From: Agarophyton chilense
Lineage: Eukaryota; Rhodophyta; Florideophyceae; Gracilariales; Gracilariaceae
DNA length: 64,000 nt
Direction of reading: 5' to 3'
Assembly: GCA_030374765.1 (NCBI GenBank)
Contig: JARGXX010000105.1
Location: 1,054,001 to 1,118,000, forward strand
Shown here: positions 43,388 through 54,234 of the stretch, piece by piece
Layout of the letters: every line of letters begins with the position of its first letter
How positions within the stretch are numbered: the first letter of the stretch is position 1
The notes under the pieces: model-generated
Databases searched by the model: none
The model's input: only the letters and a program-made list of their open reading frames with translations
Told to the model about the DNA's origin: nothing
Translations under genes and position numbers: made by a program

Positions 43388-43407
43388 CTCCCCCTCTGTC
43401 ACTGACT

Positions 43408-46400
43408 TCAATGGTCTAGGTGTCGGACGCCACTGTCTTCACGGAACCTCTCGTGCTTCACACGGCAAAGTGGTCTGTTGAGCATATCGGCAGTCATGCA
43501 ATCGGTAGGGCAGTAGAACAACACAATCGACTTGTCACGTAGAGCTTCTCGAGTAAAGTGAAAACGAATGTCGATATGCTTGGTACGCTTGTTGACAACG
43601 CCATTTCGGGCAAGGTCAATGCACCCTTGGTTGTCAAGATATACAGGCGTTGGTTCAACAAGCAACTTTACCTAATCGTCCACTTCTACTCCAATGACTA
43701 TGCCGATGCCATTCCACAAACGCCTAAGCCAGATGGCCTCTTTGGAACCACTGCACAGACTCACATACTCAACTTCAGCACTAGACAGTGCAACCACTTC
43801 TTGCTGACGTGAACACCATGACACAGAACCTCCAGCTATCATGAACAAGTATCCACTGGTAGACTTGCGGTTTGCAACATCGCCTGCCCAGTCAGAGTCC
43901 ACGTAGCCTTGAAGTGCCAAATCGGTGTTTAAGCCGTAGGTGAGACCAAATGTACAAGTACCGTTGAGATAGCGAAGCACACGTTTGACTGCCTTCCAGT
44001 GAATCTCTCCAGGCTTCTCAACATACTTGGCAAGTTTGGACACCGCGTATGAGATATCTGGACGAGTTCCTACAGACAAGTACATGAGACAGCCAATTGC
44101 CTGACGGTACGGCACCTCCCTGAGTACATCCTGAATAGCAGACAGGTCCATGCCAACTTCCATTGGAGTGTCAACTGGTTTGGACTGGTGCATGCCAAAA
44201 CGTTCCAAGACCTTTTGTGTGTACGCAGACTGAGTCAGATACAACTCTCGCTTAACTCTGTCACGGTGGATCTCGAATCCGAGTACCATGCGAGCTTGAT
44301 AGAGGTCTTTCATGTGGAACCGAGACGACAGCTCTGCCTTTACAAGATCCATTGTCTTCATGCTCGGACTTGCAATAAGCAAGTCATCAACGTATAGAGC
44401 AATTTGAACAACAAATCCCAGTATCTTTCCGCTGTACACACACTCATCTGCGTCATTTGGCGTCAACTGCATCTCCTCAACAAGGAACGAGTATATCTTT
44501 GCATGCCACTGTCTGGGTGCCTGTCGTAGCCCATAGATGGCTTTCTTCAAACGACACACCAGATCCTCGTTACCTTGCTGCACAAAACCTGTTGGCTGCT
44601 CCATGTACACTGTCTCCTCAAGGTCACCGTTCAGAAAAGCTGTTTTCACATCCATCTGGTTCAAATGAAAGTCTCGTACAGCAGTCACTGACAGAATCAT
44701 CCTGATCGAGGTAAACTTAACAACAGGTGCATATGTTTCAGAAAAGTCACCACCCTCGATCTGCAGGAATCCTCTAGCAACCATACGAGCCTTGTACCTG
44801 ATAGTTGGTTCACCAGATGGTGCTGCTTCATACTTCTGCACATACACCCACTTGGACGAAATCACGTTGCTGTCTGCTGGCCTTGGCACTAAGTCCCATG
44901 TGTCATGCTCAATTAGTGACTGGTACTCACTCTTCATTGCCTTCTTCCATGCTTCGGAATCAGGACGTGACACAGCATCATCATATGACGACGGGGTGTC
45001 ATCACTGGCAGTGAGTAGAGCAGTTGCACGCCACCATGAGCTCGGCTTCCTACGTTCACGCGTGGACCTACGAACAGGTTGTGTCTCATGCCCTACAGGC
45101 TCAACTGATGTATCAGCTGCGGAATCATCAACAGAGCTGTCAGAAGCATCATCAGAGTCAGGCAAAGGCGCAGAAGGGTCATCATCGCTGGGTCCACCAG
45201 ATGTGTCAGATGTAGAGGTATCATGTGAACTAGACATATTACTAAAGTCAATGTCTGCGTAGTCCTCTTCCTCATAGCTAAACTGGTTGTCTGAGCCCGA
45301 AAACTCATCAAACCGTACATCTCTTGACACAATCACCTTTTTCTTTTCAGAGTCCCACAACTTGTATCCGTGAGACCCTGGGGTGTACCCAATAAAGATA
45401 GCTTCCACACCACGCTCCTCTAGCTTCTTCAGCTTATGATTCACAACCTTGTACCAGCATCGGCTCCCAAACACACGCAGGTTGCTCACATCAGGCTTCT
45501 GACCATGCCACAGTTCATATGGTGTCAAACTACTTGGAAGAGCTTTGCAAGTCACACGGTTGCGCACATACACTGCAACATTCAGTGCCTCAGCCCAAAA
45601 GTGCTTTGGCAATTTCTTGTGACATAACATCGATCTGACCAAGTCCATGAGTGTGCGGTTGAACCGTTCGGCAAGTCCATTCTGCTGAGGATTGTAAAGC
45701 ACAGTTCGCTGATGCTCAATACCGTGACGTTCAAGTTCTTTGGTAAAACGATGTGACAGATATTCACCACCGTTGTCAGTGCGCAATGCTTTGAGCACAC
45801 TGTCACGTGCCGTGATGGTTTTCACTTGTCTGCCAGTTTGGTTTTGAACAAACTTGAGCCACCTTAGGAACATCTGGAACACCTCATCCTTAGTTTTGAG
45901 CATGTTAAAGAAGCAGAAACGACTGTGATCATCGATGAATGTGACGAAGTAGTGCGAGCCTCCCAAGGATTTCACACTTACTGGACCTGACACATCGGAG
46001 TGAACAAGTTCCAGTACGTGTTTTGCTCGTTCCCCCCCTTGCTTGGGAGTCGGAGCACTGGTTGCTTTTCCTACTACACATGAGCCACACACATCTGAAT
46101 CCTGCGCAACGTCTACATTGAGCCCTGACACAACCTTGTTTCGAGCCATATGCTTGATACCATCCACATTCACATGAGCCATTCGAGCATGCCATAGTGA
46201 CAAGTCCGACACAAGTGCGCTGTTTACATCTGTACACTGGTGTGCAGCAGTGCAAAGGCAGTATAGGCCTTTGACGCGGCGCCCCAAGGCAACCACTTTT
46301 GACCCCTTGTAAACACATACCTTCTCTTTTTCAAACACTACTTTGCACCCCAGATCACAAATCGCCGATACAGAAAGCAAATGGTACCTTAAATTCGGTA

Positions 46401-47433
46401 CATGAACAACTTGCTTCAGCTGGCACTTTCGTTTGGACCCTTCCACAATCAGATCAAGCTCCACACTACCGTGACCAACAGACTCTAGTTTGGAATCATT
46501 ACCGATGCTAACGCCAGAAGACACCTTACTATCATATGTTTGGAACATGGATTCGTCAAAAGTCATGTGCGCAGTAGCACCAGAGTCAACAATCCAGTCA
46601 CTGTTCGTGGCTTTATCAGAGCCAGTAGCAATGAGACATACAAAGTCAGAGTCGTTGCCACCCGTACCTCGCTCATCGCTGAGCTCAGTATTGACAGTTG
46701 GGTGAGCAGCACCGACCTGATTCCTGTTAGCCCCATCACGTTGCTTCTTGAAACAGTTCCTCTGGATATGACCCTTCTTATGACAATAATGACACTCGAT
46801 GTTCTTCCATCGCGACTGCCTGCCAACCAAAGCTGCCTCACTTCCACCAGGCTCCTCCTTGGCACGATCGTTCATTCGCTGCTCTTCTTGCAGCAGACGA
46901 CTCTTCACAAACTCTAGAGTGAGTTGACGATCGCCAATCGTGGTATCAATTGCGACGATGAGGTGCTCGAATCTTTCCGGAAGTCCGCATAGGATGGCCA
47001 TAGCGATGTCCTCCTCCTCAACAACAACGTCCATACACTTCAGGTCCGATGCCAGATGACGTACACGGTTGATGAACTGTAGCATTTTCTCATCATCACG
47101 CATCTTGGCAGAGTAGAAGGACCGTCGGGCGTTGATTTTGTTGAGCAGAGTCTTGCGTTGGAACACATCGCAAATGGCTTTCCACATATCGGCAGCGTTG
47201 TCGGCGTCCCGCACATGATCTAAATGCTCATCACTGAGTGTGAGACCAATAATAGCTCTGGCCTTGGCATCTTTCTTTTTCCAAGTCGACAGCTCATCTT
47301 CGTCAGTGGGTCTAACAGAGTCGAGGTGGCCGTCGAGGTCCTTGAGTGCAAGCAGCAGCTCAATCTTCTGCTTCCATACGTGGAAGTTATCCTCAACCAG
47401 CTTTTCGATTTTCACCCCACTGAACGAATCCAT
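43408..47433 (-). pseudogene. Copia-B2 gag-pol, one nonsense codon
   Basis: From ATG at 47433 (MDSFSGVKIEKLVEDNF), 1253 codons are open and 88 more follow a TAG at 43674-43672; the Bx copy has TCG (Ser) there. In order: gag core, zinc knuckle CHYCHKKGHIQRNC, protease DWIVDSGATAHMT, pre-integrase LWHARMAHVN, integrase (LELVHSDVSGPV, LRTDNGGEYLSHRF, NGLAERFNRT with 35 residues between Asp and Glu), RT (MDVKTAFLNGDLEETVYM, ALYVDDLLIASPS), RNase H (YVDSDWAGDVANRKSTSGYL, VALSSAEVEYVSL). The stop removes the last RNase H Asp (LDNQGCIDLA). The frame upstream of 47433 starts at GTG and is leader. Confidence 0.93.
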
Positions 47434-48622
47434 GTTGTGCAAAGTGTCACAAGAGGCCGAGAGAGATGACTTGACAGCAACAGACGAGTGAACAACAACA
47501 ACAGACAACAACAACAAAGTAAAAACAACAAACAACAAATAATTCTTCAAGATTGAACAGACAATAATCTGCGGGCGCACTGGCAGGGCTTCCTATACCC
47601 GCGTCCCTAAAGGTCGGACCCCTGGCCCCCAGAGCTCTTCTGGGTAGATAACGGTTTTCTGCAGTCTACCTCCGCCCACGTCAAAAGCAGAAGGCGCGTT
47701 GCTCCTTACGAGGCTTCCAGAGGATGGTTAATGACCGAAGATATGCCTTCACCAAGTTGACCCTCTCTGGCCTCTTTCAAGAACTAGCGCGACCTCGAAA
47801 CCGAAGCTACTTCAACACTAAGATACGCTTCTAACAAGCAATCAATGAAGATCGCACGCGGCCTGATCCTGGAAAGGAGGTCAGCCTTCGAAACGTCGCC
47901 TCCCCGCGTACTGCGGATCAAAAGCTCCTTATGGATGCTGTTCACAACAGTCCAAGTGCCCAACCACAAAGGTCGGGCTCACACACAAAGTCAAACAACC
48001 AGCCAAATGCAGTGCGCCACGGCACCCCGTCCACAAATGCACCCGCAAAGTTCAACCAGATCTTTCGACCGTCACTGTTATCCGCCCTAAAAGGACCAGT
48101 GGGGAACCCGCTTGACAGTACACCTGCTTTGGTTCAAGCCGCCAGGCTAACGTCCCCGAGTACAAGGAATCACCCAAAGTACCTCGGATCAACCGCTCGT
48201 CGCACAGGCAATGATGCAGACCAAACACACAAACACACACGAACGCTGAGCCAAGAACTCCAGGCCCAGACTTCAACAAACACGGTCCTCAACCTCTCAG
48301 ATCAGAACCCGCAAACACGACGCAGGGATCCACAAAACAACGAAAGAGAGGGAGACCAAACGAAACGGATAGCGATCGACAAACACGGGCAACAACGAGC
48401 ACCCAAACACAATCACGATAAAAACGTCCAACCACTACCACCACAACGCCCTCAGGGAGGAACGCAAGACCGAAAGAAAAAACCAACACCAACCCACGAT
48501 ACGGTCACACACCCGACAAAACGGCTACTACGGCGGAAACGAAGAGAATTGAACAGCGAAACGGGTGAACGGCGGTGCGGGAGAGCGGCGAGGGCCGAAC
48601 TAGACGGCAGAGGTCAGCGGGG
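47434..48622 (-). other. Copia-B2 5' leader
   Basis: 1189 nt between primer site and gag ATG. Next to gag is a (TTG)n-rich stretch (about 47490-47545). It carries the blocks shared with Copia-A: sense GCCAGTGCGCCCGC (47584-47571), a CCTTTAGGG block (47625-47605) and GTTCAATC (47558-47551). The opposite strand is open from ATG 47931 to 48908 (325 codons, Gln/Thr/Arg/Pro-rich); matching ATG-started frames occur in B1 (29042-28422) and B3 (51180-50014). Confidence 0.7.
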
Positions 48623-48636
48623 CTGGGCCCATAACC
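48623..48636 (-). other. Copia-B2 primer binding site (half-tRNA type)
   Basis: Sense GGTTATGGGCCCAG abutting the 5' LTR; same interpretation as the other Copia sites. Confidence 0.88.
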
Positions 48637-49324
48637 TGTTGGATAGGGAAATGCTGAAGGAAAGGTTGAGGGATGAAAGGAAAGTTCGCCAGCTCTGGCT
48701 TGGATTTACTTGGAGGCGCTCAAACTTTCACTTATATACTACTTCAAAACGTCAGCTGTCTAGACTCCAACACAAAGTAAACCCTAGACTACAAAGCAGG
48801 GACACTCAATACTACCAATCATATTCAAGCATGACATTAACCCTAGTCAATGTTCATTGCAACGCACAACAAGGCAATACAACAGTGCACAGCCCATCAT
48901 TACACTGACGTGTGCACAAATTCAATATGCCAGCACACACTACTTGCAATCCGCCTCCATACACATTCACGTTCCAGCACAGTACACCAAGTCTCCTGTA
49001 ATACACATGTCACGTCTCTTCTCCAAGTACATTCGTTACACCTTGTGAGATGTGTTCATAGTACACCAGCTGGACATATTGAACAGCGTGCACAGTAGTA
49101 CAAGTAGACCACGTACACACGTGTACCACAGACAAACCCAATAGTGCCATACCACTTGTACACACCACATTGCATGTGCACATTTGCAGTAGCCAATCAC
49201 AGCCCGAGTTCACGTTGAGATCCGACTGACACGCATATGCGCTTTTCCAGAGGCACCCTCCAAAACAGCCCATGCTCCCCTGCACTTTTGGTTTTCAGTG
49301 ACAGCACAGGGTCAACAGCCAACA
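48637..49324 (-). repeat. Copia-B2 5' LTR, shared with the flipped Bx fragment
   Basis: 688 bp. To its left is the B2 leader; to its right, in the same orientation, is the polypurine tract and 3' coding end of Bx, so this LTR serves as 5' LTR of one unit and 3' LTR of another. Confidence 0.94.
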
Positions 49325-49787
49325 CTCCCCCTCTGTCACTGACTTCAATGGTCTAGGTGTCGGACGCCACTGTCTTCACGGAACCTCTCGTGCTTCACAC
49401 GGCAAAGTGGTCTGTTGAGCATATCGGCAGTCATGCAATCGGTAGGGCAGTAGAACAACACAATCGACTTGTCACGTAGAGCTTCTCGAGTAAAGTGAAA
49501 TCGAATGTCGATATGCTTGGTACGCTTGTTGACGACGCCATTTCGGGCAAGGTCAATGCACCCTTGGTTGTCAACATATACAGGCGTTGGTTCAACAAGC
49601 AACTTTACCGAATCGTCCACTTCTACTCCAATGACTATGCCGATGCCATTCCACAAACGCCTAAGCCAGATGGCCTCTTTGGAACCACTGCACAGACTCA
49701 CATACTCAGCTTCAGCACTAGACAGTACAACCACTTCTTGCTGACGTGAACACCATGACACAGAACCTCCAGCTATCATGAACAAGT
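49325..49787 (-). pseudogene. Copia-Bx 3' part, inverted: end of RNase H
   Basis: On the minus strand the fragment starts at the codons for LFMIAGGSVSWCSRQQ and runs through VVLSSAEAEYVSLCSG, VEPTPVYVDNQGCIDLA and KHIDIRFHFTREAL to the natural stop at 49345 (VRHLDH) and the polypurine tract. It begins precisely where the plus-strand Bx piece ends at 42699 (GATACTTG then TTCATG). Together they cover RNase H without gap, so they are two halves of one element, the second flipped. Its Ser codon TCG at the B2 nonsense site is intact. Confidence 0.92.
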
Positions 49788-50474
49788 TGTTGGCTGTTGA
49801 CCCTGTGCTGTCACTGAAAAACAAAAGTGCAGGGGAGCATGGGCTGTTTTGGAGGGTGCCCCTGGAAAAGCGCATATGCGTGTCAGTCGGATCTCAACGT
49901 GAACTCGGGCTGTGATTGGCTACTGCAAATGTGCACATGCAATGTGGTGTGTACAAGTGGTATGGCACTATTGGGTTTGTCTGTGGTACACGTGTGTACG
50001 TGGTCTACTTGTACTACTGTGCACGCTGTTCAATATGTCCAGCTGGTGTACTATGAACACATCTCACAAGGTGTAACGAATGTACTTGGAGAAGAGACGT
50101 GACATGTGTATTACAGGAGACTTGGTGTACTGTGCTGGAACGTGAATGTGTATGGAGGCGGATTGCAAGTAGTGTGTGCTGGCATATTGAATTTGTGCAC
50201 ACGTCAGTGTAATTATGGGCTGTGCACTGTATATTGCCTTGTTGTGCGCTGCAATGAACATTGACTAGGGTTAATGTCATGCTTGAATATGATTGGTAGT
50301 ATTGAGTGTCCCTGCTTTGTAGTCTAGGGTTTACTTTGTGTTGGAGTCTAGACAGCTGACGTTTTGAAGTAGTATATAAGTGAAAGTTTGAGCGCCTCCA
50401 AGTAAATCCAAGCCAGAGCTGGCGTACTTTCCTTTCATCCCTCAACCTTTCCTTCAGGATTTTCCTATCCAACA
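49788..50474 (+). repeat. Copia-B3 5' LTR
   Basis: 687 bp, TGTTGGCTG...CTATCCAACA, in the opposite orientation to the LTR at 48637-49324. Preceded by CAAGT. Confidence 0.94.
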
Positions 50475-50488
50475 GGTTATGGGCCCAG
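50475..50488 (+). other. Copia-B3 primer binding site (half-tRNA type)
   Basis: GGTTATGGGCCCAG immediately after the LTR. Confidence 0.88.
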
Positions 50489-51677
50489 ACCCGCTGACCT
50501 CTGCCATCTAGTTCGTCTCTCGCCGCTCTCCCGCACCGCCGTTCACCCGTTTCGCTGTTCAATTCTCTTCGTTTCCGCCGTAGTAGCCGTTTCGTCGGGT
50601 GTGTGACCGTATCGTGGGTTGGTGTTGGTTTTTTCTTTCGGTCTTGTGTTCCTCCCTGAGGGCGTTGTGGTGGTAGTGGTTGGACGTTTTTATCGTGATT
50701 GTGGTTGGGTGCTCGTTGTTGCCCGTGTTTGTCGATCGCTATCCGTTTCGTTTGGTCTCCCTCTCTTTCGTTGTTTTGTGGATCCCTGCGTCGTGTTTGC
50801 GGGTTCTGATCTGAGAGGTTGAGGACCGTGTTTGTTGAAGTCTGGGCCTGGAGTTCTTGGCTCAGCATTCGTGTGTGTTTGTGTGTTTGGTCTGCATCAT
50901 TGCCTGTGCGACGAGCGGTTGATCCGAGGTACTTTGGGTGATTCCTTGTACTCGGGGACGTTAGCCTGGCGGCTTGAACCAAAGCAGGTGTACTGTCAAG
51001 CGGGTTCCCCACTGGTCCTTTTAGGGCGGATAACAGTGACGGTCGAAAGATCTGGTTGAACTTTGCGGGTGCATTTGTGGACGGGGTGCCGTGGCGCACT
51101 GCATTTGGCTGGTTGTTTGACTTTGTGTGTGAGCCCGACCTTTGTGGTTGGGCACTTGGACTGTTGTGAACAGCATCCATAAGGAGCTTTTGATCCGCAG
51201 TACGCGGGAAGGCGACGTTTCGAAGGCTGACCTCCTTTCCAGGATCAGGCCGCGTGCGATCTTCATTGATTGCTCGTTAGAAGCGTATCTTGGTGTTGAA
51301 GTAGCTTCGGTTTCGAGGTCGCGCTAGTTCTTGAAAGAGGCCAGAGAGGGTCAACTTGGTGAAGGCATATCTTCGGTCGTTAACCATCCTCTGGAAGCCT
51401 CGTAAGGAGCAACGCGCCTTCTGCTTTTGACGTGGGCGGAGGTAGACTGCAGAAAACCGTTATCTACCCAGAAGAGCTCTGGGGGCCAGGGGTCCGACCT
51501 TTAGGGACGCGGGTATAGGAAGCCCTGCCAGTGCGCCCGCAGACTATTGTCTGTTCAATCTTGAAGAATTATTTGTTGTTTGTTGTTTTTACTTTGTTGT
51601 TGTTGTCTGTTGTTGTTGTTCACTTGTCTGTTGCTGTCAAGCCATCTCTTTCGGCCTCTTGTGACACTTTGCACAAC

Positions 51678-53561
51678 ATGGATTCGTTCAGTAGGGTGAA
51701 AATCGAAAAGCTGGTTGAGGATAACTTCCACGTATGGAAGCAGAAGATTGAGCTGCTGCTTGCACTCAAGGACCTCGACGGCCACCTCGACTCTGTTAGA
51801 CCCACTGACGAAGATGAGCTGTCGACTTGGAAAAAGAAAGATGCCAAGGCCAGAGCTATTATTGGTCTCACACTCAGTGATGAGCATTTGCATCATGTGC
51901 GGGACGCCGACAACGCTGCCGATATGTGGAAAGCCATTTGCGATGTGTTCCAACGCAAGACTCTGCTCAACAAAATCAACGCCCGACGGTCCTTCTACTC
52001 TGCCAAGATGCGTGATGATGAGAAAATGCTACAGTTCATCAACCGTGTACGTCATCTGGCATCGGACCTAAAGTGTATGGACGTCGTTGTTGAGGAGGAG
52101 GACATCGCTATGGCCATCCTATGCGGACTTCCGGAAAGATTCGAGCACCTCATCGTGGCAATTGACACCACGATTGGCGATCGTCACCTCACGCTAGAGT
52201 TTGGGAAGAGTCGTTTGCTGCAAGAAGAGCAGCGAATGAACGATCGTGCCAAAGAGGAGTCCGGAAGTGAGGCAGCTTTGGTTGGCAGGCAGTCGCGATG
52301 GAAGAACATCGAGTGTCATTATTGTCATAAGAAAGGTCATATCCAAAGGAACTGTTTCAAAAAGCAACGTGATGAGGCTAACAACGCTCAGGAAGCTGCC
52401 GCCCACCCAAGTGTACAACATGCTTACCGCGAAGAGCATGGTTTGGGTGACAGCGACTCTGAGTACGTTTGCGTCGTTGCCAGCGGTACCTCTAAGGCCA
52501 CCAACAGTGACTGGATTGTGGACTCTGGAGCTACCGCACACATGACTTATGACGACTCCATGTTCCAATCGTATGAGAGCAAGGTGTCCCCTGGTGTGAG
52601 TATCGGCAACGATTCCAAGTTAGAGTCTCATGGCCAAGGTTTTGTTGAACTGGATCTGACTGTTGAGGGGTTCACGCGCACGTGCAAGATGAGCAAGGCA
52701 GTGCACGTGCCAAATCTGCGATACCACCTGCTGTCGGTATCTGCAATTTGTGACTTGGATGCTACTGTTGTGTTCGACAAGCACAAGGTGTGCGTGTACA
52801 AGGGCTCTACTCTGATTGCCCAAGGACGCCGCGTCAAAGGCCTGTACTACCTCTGCACGGCAGTGTCACAACTTGGTGATGTGAACAGTGCACTTGTGTC
52901 GGACCTGTCGATATGGTATGCTCGCATGGCTCACGTGAATGTAGGTGGCATCAAGCAAATGGCTCGCAATGGCGTTGTGTCAGGGCTGAATGTGGGTGTT
53001 ACGCAGAAGCTGGACATTTGTGACTCATGTGTTGTAGGCAAGTCTACCAGCGCTGCTACTCCCAAGCAAGGGGGGGAGCGCGCAACCAAGCTGTTGGACC
53101 TCGTTCACTCGGACACATGTGGTCCAGTGGAGGTTGGTTCCTTGGGAGGCTTGCGCTACTTTGTCACATTCATCGACGATCACAGTCGGTACTGCTTCCT
53201 GTACATGCTCAAGACCAAGGATGAGGTGTTCCAGATGTTCGTGAAGTGGCTCAAGTTTGTTCAAAACCAAACTGGTACACAAGGCAAAACCATCGCTGCC
53301 CGTGAGTGCGTACTTCGTTCGCTACGATCGGGCAATGGTGGTGAGTACCTTTCCGAGAAGTTTGCAAAAGAACTTGAGTCACACGGTATTGAACATCAGC
53401 GAACTGTGCCTTACAATCCGCAGCAGAACGGACTGGCCGAAAGGTTAAACCGCACACTCATGGATCTGGTCAGGTCAATGCTTTGTCACAAGAAACTCCC
53501 TGAAAGCTTCTGGGCAGAAGCACTGAATGTCGCGCCGTATGTGCGCAACCGAGTTACATGC
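51678..53561 (+). pseudogene. Copia-B3/D gag, protease and integrase (5' part)
   Basis: Starts at ATG 51678 (MDSFSRVKIEKLVED). Gag and zinc knuckle (CHYCHKKGHIQRNC) match B2 closely up to about 52375; beyond that, protease (DWIVDSGATAHMTYDD), pre-integrase (IWYARMAHVNVGGI) and integrase match B2 only loosely. In the integrase core the second catalytic Asp is Gly (LRSGNGGEYLSEKF, GGC at 53331-53333), while the first (LDLVHSDTCGPV) and the Glu (NGLAERLNRT) remain. The frame is open up to the solo LTR inserted at 53562, after the codons for NRVTC. Confidence 0.92.
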
Positions 53562-54234
53562 TCACCAAATGAGCGCAGGTTAGGAAAAGGGAAAGGAAAA
53601 GAAAGAAAAAGACGAGAAGGAAACGAGAGTAAAAGAAGAAAAACAAATGAAGGTAGTCAGCCTTGGCAATTTAATATGTTCGTCGGCGACCGTCATTGAC
53701 AACTATAACTACCTTGCACGCACTTCCACCGCCGGTGCTGACCGTCGGCGGGTCACCCACGTCCCACAGCTTTCCACCGTGCGACGAGGAGTTGCGCGCC
53801 CAAACAATTTCAAGCATAAATCATAACTAATAAAACCTCAAAAAATCATCCAAAGTGGTGCACCAATACCAACGGCATCGCCCAGCCCAGATTCGGCTGT
53901 TACAGCCAAACCCAATATCCTGCCCCCCTTCGCACATTCTCTCCAACTGCATAGCCCGTGCTCATTCAGCGCTCTCCTCCAATCAGATCGCTCCACTTGG
54001 GCCGAAGCCCCAACACGCCCCACTAGAACCAGAACACTTGTCCATACCACGTTGCATGAGGGCATTTGCAGTAGCCAATCAGATGGCCGTTTCACGTTGA
54101 GATTGAGATGAGGCGCATATGCGTTTTTCCGCGGAGGGTGTCCAAAAGTGCCCATGCTTAAATCCACTTTTGGTTTTCCACTATTTCCAAGCTTCCCAGG
54201 AGGTCGGAGTGGCTGTCGACCTAAATACTCAACA
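53562..54234 (-). repeat. Copia-A family solo LTR
   Basis: 673 bp inserted in the integrase gene of B3/D and flanked on both sides by the 5-bp duplication CATGC (53557-53561 and 54235-54239). In sense it runs TGTTGAG...TTTGGTGA. It is more diverged from the other Copia-A LTRs than they are from each other. It is what remains after LTR-LTR recombination removed the interior. Confidence 0.95.

Larger units (their letters stand above)
42700..49324 (-). mobile_element. Copia-B2: near-complete, young Copia element
   Basis: Two 688-bp LTRs (42700-43387 and 48637-49324) differ at only two sites by eye, at positions 12 and 17 of the plus-strand copy, which points to recent movement or conversion. 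The interior has primer site, a 1.2-kb leader and full gag-pol with a single nonsense codon. The left flank is ACTTG; the matching duplication is found inverted (CAAGT) at 49783-49787, beyond a flipped fragment of the host element Bx. Confidence 0.95.

Noticed and set aside
47434-47580. Hydrophobic N-terminal extension of Copia-B Gag (NYLLFVVFTLLLLSVVVV) as a signal anchor
   Set aside because: The frame opens with GTG, not ATG, in all three copies, and the hydrophobic stretch is the translation of a (TTG)n-rich leader. The first ATG gives a normal gag start.
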